64,000 nucleotides of DNA from an uncultured Pelagibacteraceae bacterium (GTDB lineage: Bacteria; Pseudomonadota; Alphaproteobacteria; Pelagibacterales; Pelagibacteraceae). Of the stretch, positions 52,161 to 60,535 are shown one piece after another. The DNA lies in assembly GCA_902596675.1 (NCBI GenBank), contig CACJUO010000003.1:1-64000 (forward strand), given 5' to 3'. The notes under the pieces are model-generated. The model saw only the letters and a list, made by a program, of their open reading frames with translations, was not told where the DNA came from and made no database searches. Made by a program: the position numbers and the translations under genes. Every line of letters begins with the position of its first letter. Position 1 is the stretch's first letter.

Positions 52161-53903
52161 TTATTCTATTGATGACTTCTCTCTTTTACTTGCAACTGCA
52201 GAGACTATTGGGCTTAGTACTGGTTTTGCTTTGACATTCACACATGCAGGTTTTCCACTTTCCATTGCCCTTTTAAGTGCCGGTGCTAGCTCTTCTCTTT
52301 TATTAACTAATTCTCCATACCCTCCAAAACCCTCAAATATCTTATGAAACGGGATGTCTCGAAAGTCAGTTGCAACGCTTTTCCCACTTTTAAATAACCT
52401 CTCTTGTTGTTGTCCTATTGAGGCCAATCCACCATTGTTATCAATTACAACAGTAATAGGTTTTTTTTCATAAAATACACTTTCAATAGACATACCTCCT
52501 GATAAAAATGCACCATCTCCACTTATAAGGACAACATTTGAGTCTGGATTGTGGTTTTTAGCAGATAAAGCAAACGAAACCCCAACACCTAACATACTAA
52601 ATGTTCCAGGATGTAAGATACCTTTTAATTTTTTACCTTTTGCACCAGCAATATTAATTGCAATCTCTGACCAGAAATGGGTATTTCCTCCATCTATAAC
52701 AAGCCAGTCATTTTCACCCATTGCTTCTTGGACATCTAATGAAAGTTGTAGAGGATGAATTTTTCCACCATTTTTTTTTGATACTTCAGTCTCAATTTCT
52801 AAATCTTTCAAAGATTTATCTACCCATTCTTTTTTCTTTTTTTTATTTTCTTTGAACCAAGTTGTATCTAAATTCCATTTATTATTTTTCTTTAAATTAG
52901 ATAATGTATCTAAAAAAACGCCAGGATCACTTAGTAAACAAAAATCAGCTGCTCTATTAAGTTCGATTTCCTCATGGGAGCCATTAATACATACCAACTT
53001 TGTTGATTTTGGTATAAAAGGTGGATTTCCAAAATTCATTTGATTGTCTAAACGTGCTCCAACAACAAGCACTAAATCAGAATTTTGTAACGCATATTCA
53101 GAGGGGGGATATTGGTGTATATCAGCCAATCCCATATAAGCATTTGCTTCCTCTCCTAATAATTTTTGATGATATGGAACATTAAAAATTGGTATATTTA
53201 AATTATTACCAGCTGCTTCAAGATTTTTTTCTGAATGTGACCACCAAATCCCATGTCCACCTATTATAATTGGTTTTTTAGCATTACAAGCAAGTTCTAA
53301 AACTTCTGATAGAGAATTTGGATCTGGCCAAGCTTTAGTTAAAGGTTTAGCTTTGTGAGAAAATGGCCTCTCCTCTAATCCTGCTTCTTCCACAAAAGAT
53401 GAAAACATAATATCTACTGGTAGACTAAGATGAACAGCGCCAGGATAACCGTTGGTAGCAATATGATATGCCTTGTCGACGAATTCTCTTATTCTAGTTC
53501 CATCAGTAATGCTTGCACTGTATTTTGTTAAAGGCGCTGCTATTGAAACATCATCTATTTCTTTAAAACCACCTGAACCTTGTCTTTTTAGACTGCTAGA
53601 ACCAGTAATATAAATAACAGGACTTCTCTCACCCCAAGCTTCCATCATAGAGGGAACGGCATTAGTAAATCCCTCTGGTCCAACTAAGCATACTGATGGT
53701 TTACGAGTAATTCTTGTATTGCCATCTGCCAAATGACCTGCAATTTGTTCATGAGGTGTGTTTATAACTTCAATTTGACACTCAGCAAATCCTTCAATTG
53801 CTGGATTACAAAAACCTCCTGCAAGAGTAAAAACTTTACTAATTCCCTTATCTTTTAAAGCTCTAGCTAATAACTCTCCACCTCTAATTTTATTCTCACT
53901 CAT
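52161..53903 (-). CDS. Thiamine-diphosphate-dependent enzyme (acetolactate-synthase/hydroxyacyl-lyase-like)
   Basis: 580-residue ThDP enzyme. The N-terminal domain has LAGGFCNPAIEGF and the activating Glu in NTPHEQIAGHLADG; the C-terminal ThDP/Mg motif is ISGDGAFLSGGMSIESV to DNN (VVIDNNGGLA). It differs clearly from the ThDP enzyme at 9232-10932. It abuts the alpha-hydroxyacid oxidase gene and is 1 nt from the transthyretin-like gene. The oxidase may make a 2-oxoacid that this enzyme then decarboxylates or cleaves. Substrate unknown. Confidence 0.8.
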   Translation of the reverse strand: MSENKIRGGELLARALKDKGISKVFTLAGGFCNPAIEGFAECQIEVINTPHEQIAGHLADGNTRITRKPSVCLVGPEGFTNAVPSMMEAWGERSPVIYITGSSSLKRQGSGGFKEIDDVSIAAPLTKYSASITDGTRIREFVDKAYHIATNGYPGAVHLSLPVDIMFSSFVEEAGLEERPFSHKAKPLTKAWPDPNSLSEVLELACNAKKPIIIGGHGIWWSHSEKNLEAAGNNLNIPIFNVPYHQKLLGEEANAYMGLADIHQYPPSEYALQNSDLVLVVGARLDNQMNFGNPPFIPKSTKLVCINGSHEEIELNRAADFCLLSDPGVFLDTLSNLKKNNKWNLDTTWFKENKKKKKEWVDKSLKDLEIETEVSKKNGGKIHPLQLSLDVQEAMGENDWLVIDGGNTHFWSEIAINIAGAKGKKLKGILHPGTFSMLGVGVSFALSAKNHNPDSNVVLISGDGAFLSGGMSIESVFYEKKPITVVIDNNGGLASIGQQQERLFKSGKSVATDFRDIPFHKIFEGFGGYGELVNKREELAPALKRAMESGKPACVNVKAKPVLSPIVSAVASKREKSSIE

Positions 53904-55067
53904 TTAATAATTTACCTTATTAATAGTGTTCTCTATTATTATCTCAGAAGTTACTTCATTAATATCATTTAATCCAACTAACCCTATTGTTGTGCTAATT
54001 TCTTCTTTTATAATCTCAACTATTCTTCTTAATCCTTTTTTTCCATCAGCTCCCATTGCATACATAACGGGTCTTCCAATCATTGTATAATCTGCACCAA
54101 ATGCTAGCGCTCTCACTATATCGCTTCCACTTCTTATCCCACTATCAAAGATTAAAGGAAAATTACTTCCAACTGATTTTCTAATCAATGGAAGCATATT
54201 TATTGCTGCTATCGCACTGTCTAATTGCCTACCTCCATGATTTGAAACTTGAATAGCATCCGCACCGGCTTCTTTTATTTTTATTGCATCATCTGGAGAC
54301 ATTACTCCTTTAACAATAAGTTTACCTTTCCATTTATCTCTTACTCTTTTAAGTGTGTCCCAATCGGTAGAACCCCTACTTTCTTTTCTTTTAAAAATTC
54401 CATCTCCGCTTTTTGATGTAACATAATTCATAGGCTTAGGAATTCCACTCAGCAGCGTTGATATAGACCAAGTCGGATGAGTTGCAAAATCAAAAAATTG
54501 TTTTGGGCCTATCTTAAAAGGATAAGAAAAACCATTTTTATCATCTCTTGTTCTTCTGGACAATACAGGTACATCTACAGTTAAAATTGCTACCTCATAA
54601 CCAGTATGTTTTGCTCTTTCCAAAAGCTCCATCACAAAATTCTCATCTTGGAAAATATACAACTGCATCCACGAATGACCCTCTGAGAGTTCATACATCT
54701 TTTCTAATGTTGTGGTTGATGCCATGGAAACACAAGTTGGAATATTATTTCTTGCACTTTCAGCGGCTAACATAGAATCTGCACCTGGCCATGACAAATT
54801 AGTCATTCCCATAGGAGCAAAACCAAATGGAAAATTAAATTCGTATCCTAAAACCTTTTTTTTAAGTGATCTTTTTTCAACATTTCTTAAAACTTTAGGC
54901 TCTAGTCTTATTTGGTCAAGAGCTATACTGTTGATTTCAGCAAGTTTCTCATCTCCAGATGCACCATCAATAAAGTCAAATACTAATTTGGGAAGACGTT
55001 TACGTGATAGTTCTCTCGCATCTTTTATGCTAAAGATTTTTTGACTTGGTAAAATATTATCACTCAT
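53904..55067 (-). CDS. FMN-dependent alpha-hydroxyacid dehydrogenase (LldD/glycolate-oxidase family)
   Basis: 387-residue TIM-barrel flavoprotein. Key pieces are FGFAPMGMTNLSWPGAD, LYIFQDENFVMELLERA, TVDVPVLSRRTRD, the catalytic His in VSNHGGRQLDSA and FDSGIRSGSDIVRALAFGAD. These enzymes oxidise L-lactate, glycolate, mandelate or long-chain hydroxyacids to 2-oxoacids, passing electrons to quinone or O2. It overlaps PepE by 8 nt and abuts the ThDP gene, so the two likely act in series. No LldP or LldR is present. Confidence 0.87.
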   Translation of the reverse strand: MSDNILPSQKIFSIKDARELSRKRLPKLVFDFIDGASGDEKLAEINSIALDQIRLEPKVLRNVEKRSLKKKVLGYEFNFPFGFAPMGMTNLSWPGADSMLAAESARNNIPTCVSMASTTTLEKMYELSEGHSWMQLYIFQDENFVMELLERAKHTGYEVAILTVDVPVLSRRTRDDKNGFSYPFKIGPKQFFDFATHPTWSISTLLSGIPKPMNYVTSKSGDGIFKRKESRGSTDWDTLKRVRDKWKGKLIVKGVMSPDDAIKIKEAGADAIQVSNHGGRQLDSAIAAINMLPLIRKSVGSNFPLIFDSGIRSGSDIVRALAFGADYTMIGRPVMYAMGADGKKGLRRIVEIIKEEISTTIGLVGLNDINEVTSEIIIENTINKVNY

Positions 55068-55752
55068 TGTTAATTTTAATGTATTCTTTTAAGTTAAATT
55101 GTTTATTTTGATTAACAAAATAAGCATTATGACCTTTTCTAGAAGAATAAACCTCTGTTGGTTTTCCGTCAATAAAAAGTACCGCAACACCATCATCAAC
55201 AGCAATACCATCTGGTAAAGTTTTGTTTTTAATATTTTCTCTATATTTTTCCGCTCTTTTTGAGTCCGAATAATGTGGTGTAAAACTTCCGTGTAATAAT
55301 CCAATGCCATTCATAGATTTAAATCCAGGTCCATCTGAGTCAGTCAGAAAGCAATCGAACCAACACGCGGCACCAGCGCTTACACCTGATAGAATTATAC
55401 CAGAATTATAAATTTCTTTAAAAAGCCCAATCAAATTATTTTCTTTCCAATATTTGATCATGAATTTTGTATTTCCACCACCAACGTAAACCACATCAAG
55501 ATTTGAAAGCCAATTTTCAAAACCTTTGACGCTAGAGATAAGATTAAAGTGAGATACATTTAAACCTGAAACTTGAAACCTTTTGTAAAAGAGCTTAGTT
55601 TTGCTTGAGTCATCGTTACTAGCGGTCGGTAAAAATCCTAATGAGCAATTTTTTTTGTTGATACGGTCTAAAATGAATTGTTCCTGATCATCATCTTGAT
55701 TATGAGTAAATCCTCCACCTCCGATAGTAATTATTTTTTTTTTGATCTTCAC
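55060..55752 (-). CDS. Peptidase S51 (PepE/cyanophycinase family)
   Basis: 230-residue Ser peptidase. The nucleophile elbow is GVSAGAACWF near residue 120, preceded by YVGGGNTKFMI, which is the usual S51 glycine-rich stretch. The C-terminal GIAVDDGVAVLFIDGKPTEVY is typical. Family members cleave Asp-X dipeptides (PepE) or cyanophycin-like isoaspartyl bonds. With the dipeptide-type ABC importer divergently upstream, it may process imported small peptides or amino-acid conjugates. Overlap with the oxidase gene shows coupling. Confidence 0.82.
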   Translation of the reverse strand: MKIKKKIITIGGGGFTHNQDDDQEQFILDRINKKNCSLGFLPTASNDDSSKTKLFYKRFQVSGLNVSHFNLISSVKGFENWLSNLDVVYVGGGNTKFMIKYWKENNLIGLFKEIYNSGIILSGVSAGAACWFDCFLTDSDGPGFKSMNGIGLLHGSFTPHYSDSKRAEKYRENIKNKTLPDGIAVDDGVAVLFIDGKPTEVYSSRKGHNAYFVNQNKQFNLKEYIKINNE

Positions 55753-55777
55753 TAGTTATATTTTTAACAATTTAAGC

Positions 55778-56995
55778 TTAAACACCAACCCAAGGTCTAG
55801 GCCCATTAGGAATTTTTCTGTCAATACCTCTAACTATCTCTCCTAGCTCATCATACATTGGCAATTTACAGATTTGACCTTTATGTAATTTTCCATCTGT
55901 ACATTTGACATCAACAATATCACCTGGCCCATTTTCGTTATTGTTAAGGTGAACTATACCTACACCACAAACTTGATAAGGTGACCATGTACTAGAAGTT
56001 ATTTTGCCAATCTCTTTTTCATTTAATTTAATACTCTCTCCTTTGATTGCAGTTCCAGACATAACTCGAATTCCCCAAGTCTTACATTTTTTCTCTGATG
56101 ACATAAGTGCATCTTTTCCAATAAAATCCTCTTTATCAAAATTTATAAATTTTCCAAGGCCAACTGAAAAAGGATTGGTATTTTTTGAAAAATCTTGTCC
56201 AGCAGATAAAAGTCCAGCTTCAATTCTTCTACATCTAAATCCTGGTGTAGCCACCAAAATCATACCTAATTTTTTTCCTTGCTCAAGAATATAATCTCCA
56301 ATTTTCTCTATTTCATTTTCTGGCCTAAAGTAAATTTCCCAACCAAGTTCATTAGTAAAACCACTTCTGCTTACTATTACTCTTTGATCTAAAATTTGTA
56401 ACTCTTTCCAATCAAAATATTTCCAATCTTTCTCTGAAAAACCATTACTTAAATTTTCAAGTAGTTTCATGGACAATGGGCCTTGAACTTGACTTACCCA
56501 AACATTTGGATCATTAATTTCCACATTTAAATTTTTAGAATGTGCTTTATACCAAGAAAATAGGTCACCATCAGCTTGCGTAAACCAATATTTATCTTTA
56601 TTTATTCTTAAAAGTATACCATCCGTAATCATCCCACCATCATGATAGCAAGCAAACTGATACGAACATCTTCCCACAGCGATTTTTGAAATATCTCTTG
56701 GAAATATTTTTTGTAAAAATTTAAGTGAATCTGGTCCTGATATTTCAAATGGATGTTCTCCTGTATGCCTAAAAATAATTTCTCTCCTCGCCTTCCAATA
56801 CATTTCTTCAGGACTAACATTAGATAATTTTTCAAGTGTTAATCTTCCTGCATAATTTGAATATTCCGGATCATATGGCAATTCTTGATAAGTTAAGGGG
56901 TGAACCTGAATTGATCTTGCAAGTTCAATTGAATTGGAATTTTCAAGGCTAACTGGCTTTACAGTAAACCTATATTTATTGATTAAATTGTTCAT
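55778..56995 (-). CDS. GcvT-fold aminomethyltransferase-family protein
   Basis: 405-residue protein of the glycine cleavage T/dimethylglycine oxidase C-terminal fold. Features are FRHTGEHPFEISGPDSLKFLQKIFPRDI, GMITDGILLRI, VQGPLSMKLL, SRSGFTNELGWEIYF and CRRIEAGLLSAGQDF. It has an N-terminal extension of about 50 residues. Such proteins transfer methyl or methylene groups to tetrahydrofolate. It is different from the DmdA-family gene at the other end of the operon, so the operon has two such enzymes. It is the first gene and is divergent from the dpp operon. Confidence 0.82.
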   Translation of the reverse strand: MNNLINKYRFTVKPVSLENSNSIELARSIQVHPLTYQELPYDPEYSNYAGRLTLEKLSNVSPEEMYWKARREIIFRHTGEHPFEISGPDSLKFLQKIFPRDISKIAVGRCSYQFACYHDGGMITDGILLRINKDKYWFTQADGDLFSWYKAHSKNLNVEINDPNVWVSQVQGPLSMKLLENLSNGFSEKDWKYFDWKELQILDQRVIVSRSGFTNELGWEIYFRPENEIEKIGDYILEQGKKLGMILVATPGFRCRRIEAGLLSAGQDFSKNTNPFSVGLGKFINFDKEDFIGKDALMSSEKKCKTWGIRVMSGTAIKGESIKLNEKEIGKITSSTWSPYQVCGVGIVHLNNNENGPGDIVDVKCTDGKLHKGQICKLPMYDELGEIVRGIDRKIPNGPRPWVGV

Positions 56996-57051
56996 TATTA
57001 TTTTTGTAGATAATCAGAATACACCAATAAAATAAATAAAAAATGTCCATT

Positions 57052-57080
57052 TTGACTGTTGCTATATAAGTATCTAATTG
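57052..57080 (+). promoter_or_regulatory. Possible dppA promoter
   Basis: TTGACT is followed 17 nt later by TAATTG, a weak -10, in the 116-nt divergent gap. TTGACT also precedes the PotD-type gene. The start has GAGAGG about 7 nt upstream of the ATG. Confidence 0.3.
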
Positions 57081-57111
57081 TTACCTTTTGTTTTTTTAAA
57101 GAGAGGAAATT

Positions 57112-58599
57112 ATGAAAAACATTTTAAAATTGATATCAATTTCATTGGTATCACTATTTGTAACATTTTCATTTGCCAATGCATCAAGTGGAGTTTTCAA
57201 GTTATCTCATGATCTTGGTTTTGGAAAAGATACAAATTTAGATGCAATTACTAAAGGAAGACTATTTCAAGTAGTAATAATGACTCAAAATCGTCTTGTT
57301 AGAAAAGATCTAAAAGGAGTTACTTCTCCAGAGTTAGCTACTGACTGGTCAGGTAACGCAGATGCAACAGAATGGACTTTTAATTTAAGAAAAGGTGTTA
57401 AATTCCACGATGGATCTGATTTTGATGCAGAGGATGTAAAATATTCTTTAATGAGAGTTAAAGATCCTGAAATTGGTTCGCCTGCTAAGAAGAGCATGAG
57501 TGCAGTAACAGATATTGAAGTTGTTGACTCACACACAGTAAAAATAAAGTTGAACACATCTTTCGCAGATTTTCCACTTTTACTAACTGATTATAGATTA
57601 AGAATGATACCAAATGGATCAGGTGATACTATTGGGAAAACAGGTATTGGAACTGGGCCGTTTATGGTTGATAAATTTGATGCAGAGGGAACAACAATCC
57701 TTAAAGCTAACCCAAATTATTGGGAAGGAGCACCAAAACTTGCCGAGGTACATGTAATAGCTATACCAGATGGTCAAGCTAGAATACAAGCCTTAATGAC
57801 AGGTCAAATAGATATGAATAGATATGTTCCATTCAATCAGAAAAAAATATTTGATGGAAATTCAAAATTTAACGTTTCAGTTATCCCTACAGGAAACTGG
57901 AGAGGTATGGTAATGAGAACTGATGTAGCCCCATTTGATGACCCTAGAGTAAGAAAGGCTGTCAGAATAGCTGTAGATAGACAAGAATTAGTTGATCTAG
58001 TTATGGCTGGAGCAGCAACTGTATCTTGCGATACTCCTGTTGCACCATCAGATCAATATAGAATGAAAAAGAATTGTCCACCACAACCAGCCACAGCAAA
58101 AAAATTACTTGCAGAGGCAGGTTACCCAGATGGTATTGATTTCACAATTCATGTATCTACAAAAGAACCAACTTGGCCAATTATTGCTGAAGTTTTACAA
58201 CAACAATTTGCTAAAGCTAATATCAGAGCAGATATTCAAATGACACCATCAAAAAGTTATTGGAATGAAACTTGGATGAAAAAGCCTGTAGCAATGACAC
58301 GTTGGAACGAAAGACCGGCAGATAGTATTTTGCATGAAGCTTATCATAGCGAAGCAAAATGGAACGAGTCATTCTATAAAAGTGCTTCTTTTGATAAGAA
58401 TTTAGCTGACGCAAGAGGTGAGTTAAAATTTAGTAAAAGAAAAGCAGCATATATCAATGCTCAGAAAACATTATGGGAAGAATCTGGAACAATGATTCCT
58501 TACCATGTGTCACGACTTGTTGTTACATCTTCTAGAGTGAAAAATCTTGACGAGGTTGAGTATTTTTCAATTAGATGGCACACAGTAAGTGTTCAGTAA
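57112..58599 (+). CDS. dppA: Dipeptide/oligopeptide-type ABC transporter substrate-binding protein (DppA/SBP_bac_5)
   Basis: 495-residue periplasmic binding protein. Signal peptide MKNILKLISISLVSLFVTFSFANA, cleavage after ANA; there is no lipobox Cys. SBP family 5 features include LVRKDLKGVTSPELATDWSGN, WTFNLRKGVKFHDGSDFDAEDVKYS and a C-terminal RLVVTSSRVKNL. These proteins bind peptides or other bulky ligands such as opines and glutathione. It opens the dpp operon opposite the PepE/GcvT operon, so the two may share a substrate. The ligand is unknown. Confidence 0.88.
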   Translation: MKNILKLISISLVSLFVTFSFANASSGVFKLSHDLGFGKDTNLDAITKGRLFQVVIMTQNRLVRKDLKGVTSPELATDWSGNADATEWTFNLRKGVKFHDGSDFDAEDVKYSLMRVKDPEIGSPAKKSMSAVTDIEVVDSHTVKIKLNTSFADFPLLLTDYRLRMIPNGSGDTIGKTGIGTGPFMVDKFDAEGTTILKANPNYWEGAPKLAEVHVIAIPDGQARIQALMTGQIDMNRYVPFNQKKIFDGNSKFNVSVIPTGNWRGMVMRTDVAPFDDPRVRKAVRIAVDRQELVDLVMAGAATVSCDTPVAPSDQYRMKKNCPPQPATAKKLLAEAGYPDGIDFTIHVSTKEPTWPIIAEVLQQQFAKANIRADIQMTPSKSYWNETWMKKPVAMTRWNERPADSILHEAYHSEAKWNESFYKSASFDKNLADARGELKFSKRKAAYINAQKTLWEESGTMIPYHVSRLVVTSSRVKNLDEVEYFSIRWHTVSVQ

Positions 58600-58607
58600 T
58601 AACTTTT

Positions 58608-58639
58608 GTTTTACAGGCCTTTAAGTAGGCCTGTAAAAC
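58608..58639. terminator. Perfect 13-bp stem-loop after dppA
   Basis: GTTTTACAGGCCT and AGGCCTGTAAAAC form a perfect 13-bp stem with a 6-nt loop, starting 9 nt after the dppA stop. No U-run follows on the plus strand. It probably protects the 3' end of a processed dppA mRNA or causes partial termination, raising the ratio of binding protein to permease. Confidence 0.6.
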
Positions 58640-58681
58640 CACTTTCATTTCAAAATAAATAATTTAAAATTTAATATTGTT

Positions 58682-59638
58682 ATGCTTTTTTTAATTATAA
58701 AAAGAATTTTATTAGGTTTTATTACCTTATTTATTGTATCTATAATTACATTTGTTGGTACAGAAATTTTACCAGGGGATGCTTGTACAACCTATCTAGA
58801 AAGACAGGCTTTTGGCGAGCAATTAGAAGCTTGCTACAGGAGGCTCGGTTTAAATGTTCCAGCATATGAAAGATATGTATCATGGGCATTAAATGCTATT
58901 CAGGGAGACTTTGGTTATTCTTTAAGTGGAGAGATGCCAATCAAAGAGGTTTTAGGACCTAGAATTAAAAATTCACTAGTATTGGCATCAGCTGCAATTT
59001 TTATAGGTATTCCTATAGCTTTAATTTTAGGAATTATTACTGCTCTGTGGAGAGACAAGTTACCTGATGTAGCAATATCTACAGTAACAATATTTGCAAT
59101 GACTATTCCAGAATTTATTAGTGCTACTTTATTAATTTTAATTATTGCAATCTGGCTAGAGTGGTTGCCTGGTATTGTAATAGTTCCAACTGATGTATCT
59201 TTCCTAGAGTTGTTGCCAAATATAATTTTACCAGTTGTTGCTATAGCGATGATCATGACAGCTCACATGGCGCGAATGGTAAGATCTAGTGTCATTCAAG
59301 TAATGGCAAGTGAATATGTTCAAATGGCAATTCTTAAAGGAGTTCCTTATTGGAAAATGGTTTTCAAACATGTTTTACCAAATGCATTATTACCTGCTAT
59401 TAATGTCGTTGCCTTGACTATTGCATGGCTTTTAGGTGGAGTTGTAGTAACCGAAGTTGTATTTAATTACCCTGGTCTTGGAAGATTAGTTATTGAGTCA
59501 ATTTCAAACAGAGACTTACCAACAGTTCAAGCATTAGCAATAATTCTTGCATCTATCTATGTAAGTATAAATTTATTGGCAGATCTATTAACACTAATGC
59601 TTAACCCTAGATTAAAAACATTACAAATAAGAAAATAA
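58682..59638 (+). CDS. dppB: Dipeptide-type ABC transporter permease DppB
   Basis: 318-residue permease with six membrane segments. The N-terminus LFLIIKRILLGFITLFIVSIITFVGTEILPGD, the RLGLNVPAYERYVSWALNAIQGDFGYSL stretch and the EAA loop MAILKGVPYWKMVFKHVLPNALLPAI are typical of DppB. It begins 43 nt after the dppA hairpin and is one base from dppC. With DppC it forms the channel. Confidence 0.9.
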   Translation: MLFLIIKRILLGFITLFIVSIITFVGTEILPGDACTTYLERQAFGEQLEACYRRLGLNVPAYERYVSWALNAIQGDFGYSLSGEMPIKEVLGPRIKNSLVLASAAIFIGIPIALILGIITALWRDKLPDVAISTVTIFAMTIPEFISATLLILIIAIWLEWLPGIVIVPTDVSFLELLPNIILPVVAIAMIMTAHMARMVRSSVIQVMASEYVQMAILKGVPYWKMVFKHVLPNALLPAINVVALTIAWLLGGVVVTEVVFNYPGLGRLVIESISNRDLPTVQALAIILASIYVSINLLADLLTLMLNPRLKTLQIRK

Positions 59639-59639
59639 T

Positions 59640-60533
59640 ATGAAATTGGATAATATTTATAAAGAAGAGAAGAAAAGCACTTATGCAAAATTATCTGAAA
59701 TTATAATTACAATGGCTTCAAAACCATCTGGACTTATCGGTCTTACTATTTTAGTTTTTCATATAATTCTTGCATTCATTAGCCCTTATATTGCGCCTCA
59801 TGATTTTAAAGCTATAGACCCAACCTTAATGCTTCAGGCGCCATCAGCTGAGTATTGGTTTGGAACAGACGATCTTGGAAGAGATGTTTTTACAAGAACA
59901 ATTTTAGGGGGGAGAACTGCTCTTACAATAACTTTCTTTGGATCTTTAATAGCACTACTGTGGGGTGGTCTTTTAGGAATATTTTGTGGATTGGTTGGAG
60001 GAAAAATTGACGATGTAGTTATGAGAATTGTAGATGCGTTCTTATCTATTCCATGGATATTAGCAATGTTGTTGATTGTGTCTTTGTTAGGTACATCTAC
60101 TGAAGTATTGATACCTGCTTTAGGTTTTTTTTATGGCAAAGGAATTGTACGAGTTGCGAGAGCAGCAACTCATGATGTTATCGCAAAAGACTTTATAGTA
60201 TCTGCAAGAGCGAGAGGACATAGTAATTTTGCAATTATTTGGAATGAAATAATTCCTAATGTAAGAGATGCAATCTTAGTTGAAGGTGCTATGCGATGGT
60301 CGTGGATGTTGCTTGGTTTTAGTTCTTTATCTTTTTTGGGTTTCGGGGTAAGTCCTCCAACACCAGATTGGGGATTAATGATATCAAATGCCAGAGGCTT
60401 GATGTCTTTTGCTTATTGGGCAGTAATAGCGCCAATAGTCGGATTAAGTAGTTTAATTATTGGTATCAATTTAACGGCTGATGCTTTTGCTAAGGCTTTA
60501 GGCATAGATAGATCAACTAAAGCTCCTGTTTAG
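59640..60533 (+). CDS. dppC: Dipeptide-type ABC transporter permease DppC
   Basis: 297-residue permease with six membrane segments. GTDDLGRDVFTRTILGGRTALTI is the DppC signature and SARARGHSNFAIIWNEIIPNVRDAI the EAA loop. FLGFGVSPPTPDWGLMISNARG is also characteristic. It lies between dppB (1 nt) and the fused ATPase gene (2 nt). All sequence features are standard. Confidence 0.9.
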   Translation: MKLDNIYKEEKKSTYAKLSEIIITMASKPSGLIGLTILVFHIILAFISPYIAPHDFKAIDPTLMLQAPSAEYWFGTDDLGRDVFTRTILGGRTALTITFFGSLIALLWGGLLGIFCGLVGGKIDDVVMRIVDAFLSIPWILAMLLIVSLLGTSTEVLIPALGFFYGKGIVRVARAATHDVIAKDFIVSARARGHSNFAIIWNEIIPNVRDAILVEGAMRWSWMLLGFSSLSFLGFGVSPPTPDWGLMISNARGLMSFAYWAVIAPIVGLSSLIIGINLTADAFAKALGIDRSTKAPV

Positions 60534-60535
60534 TT

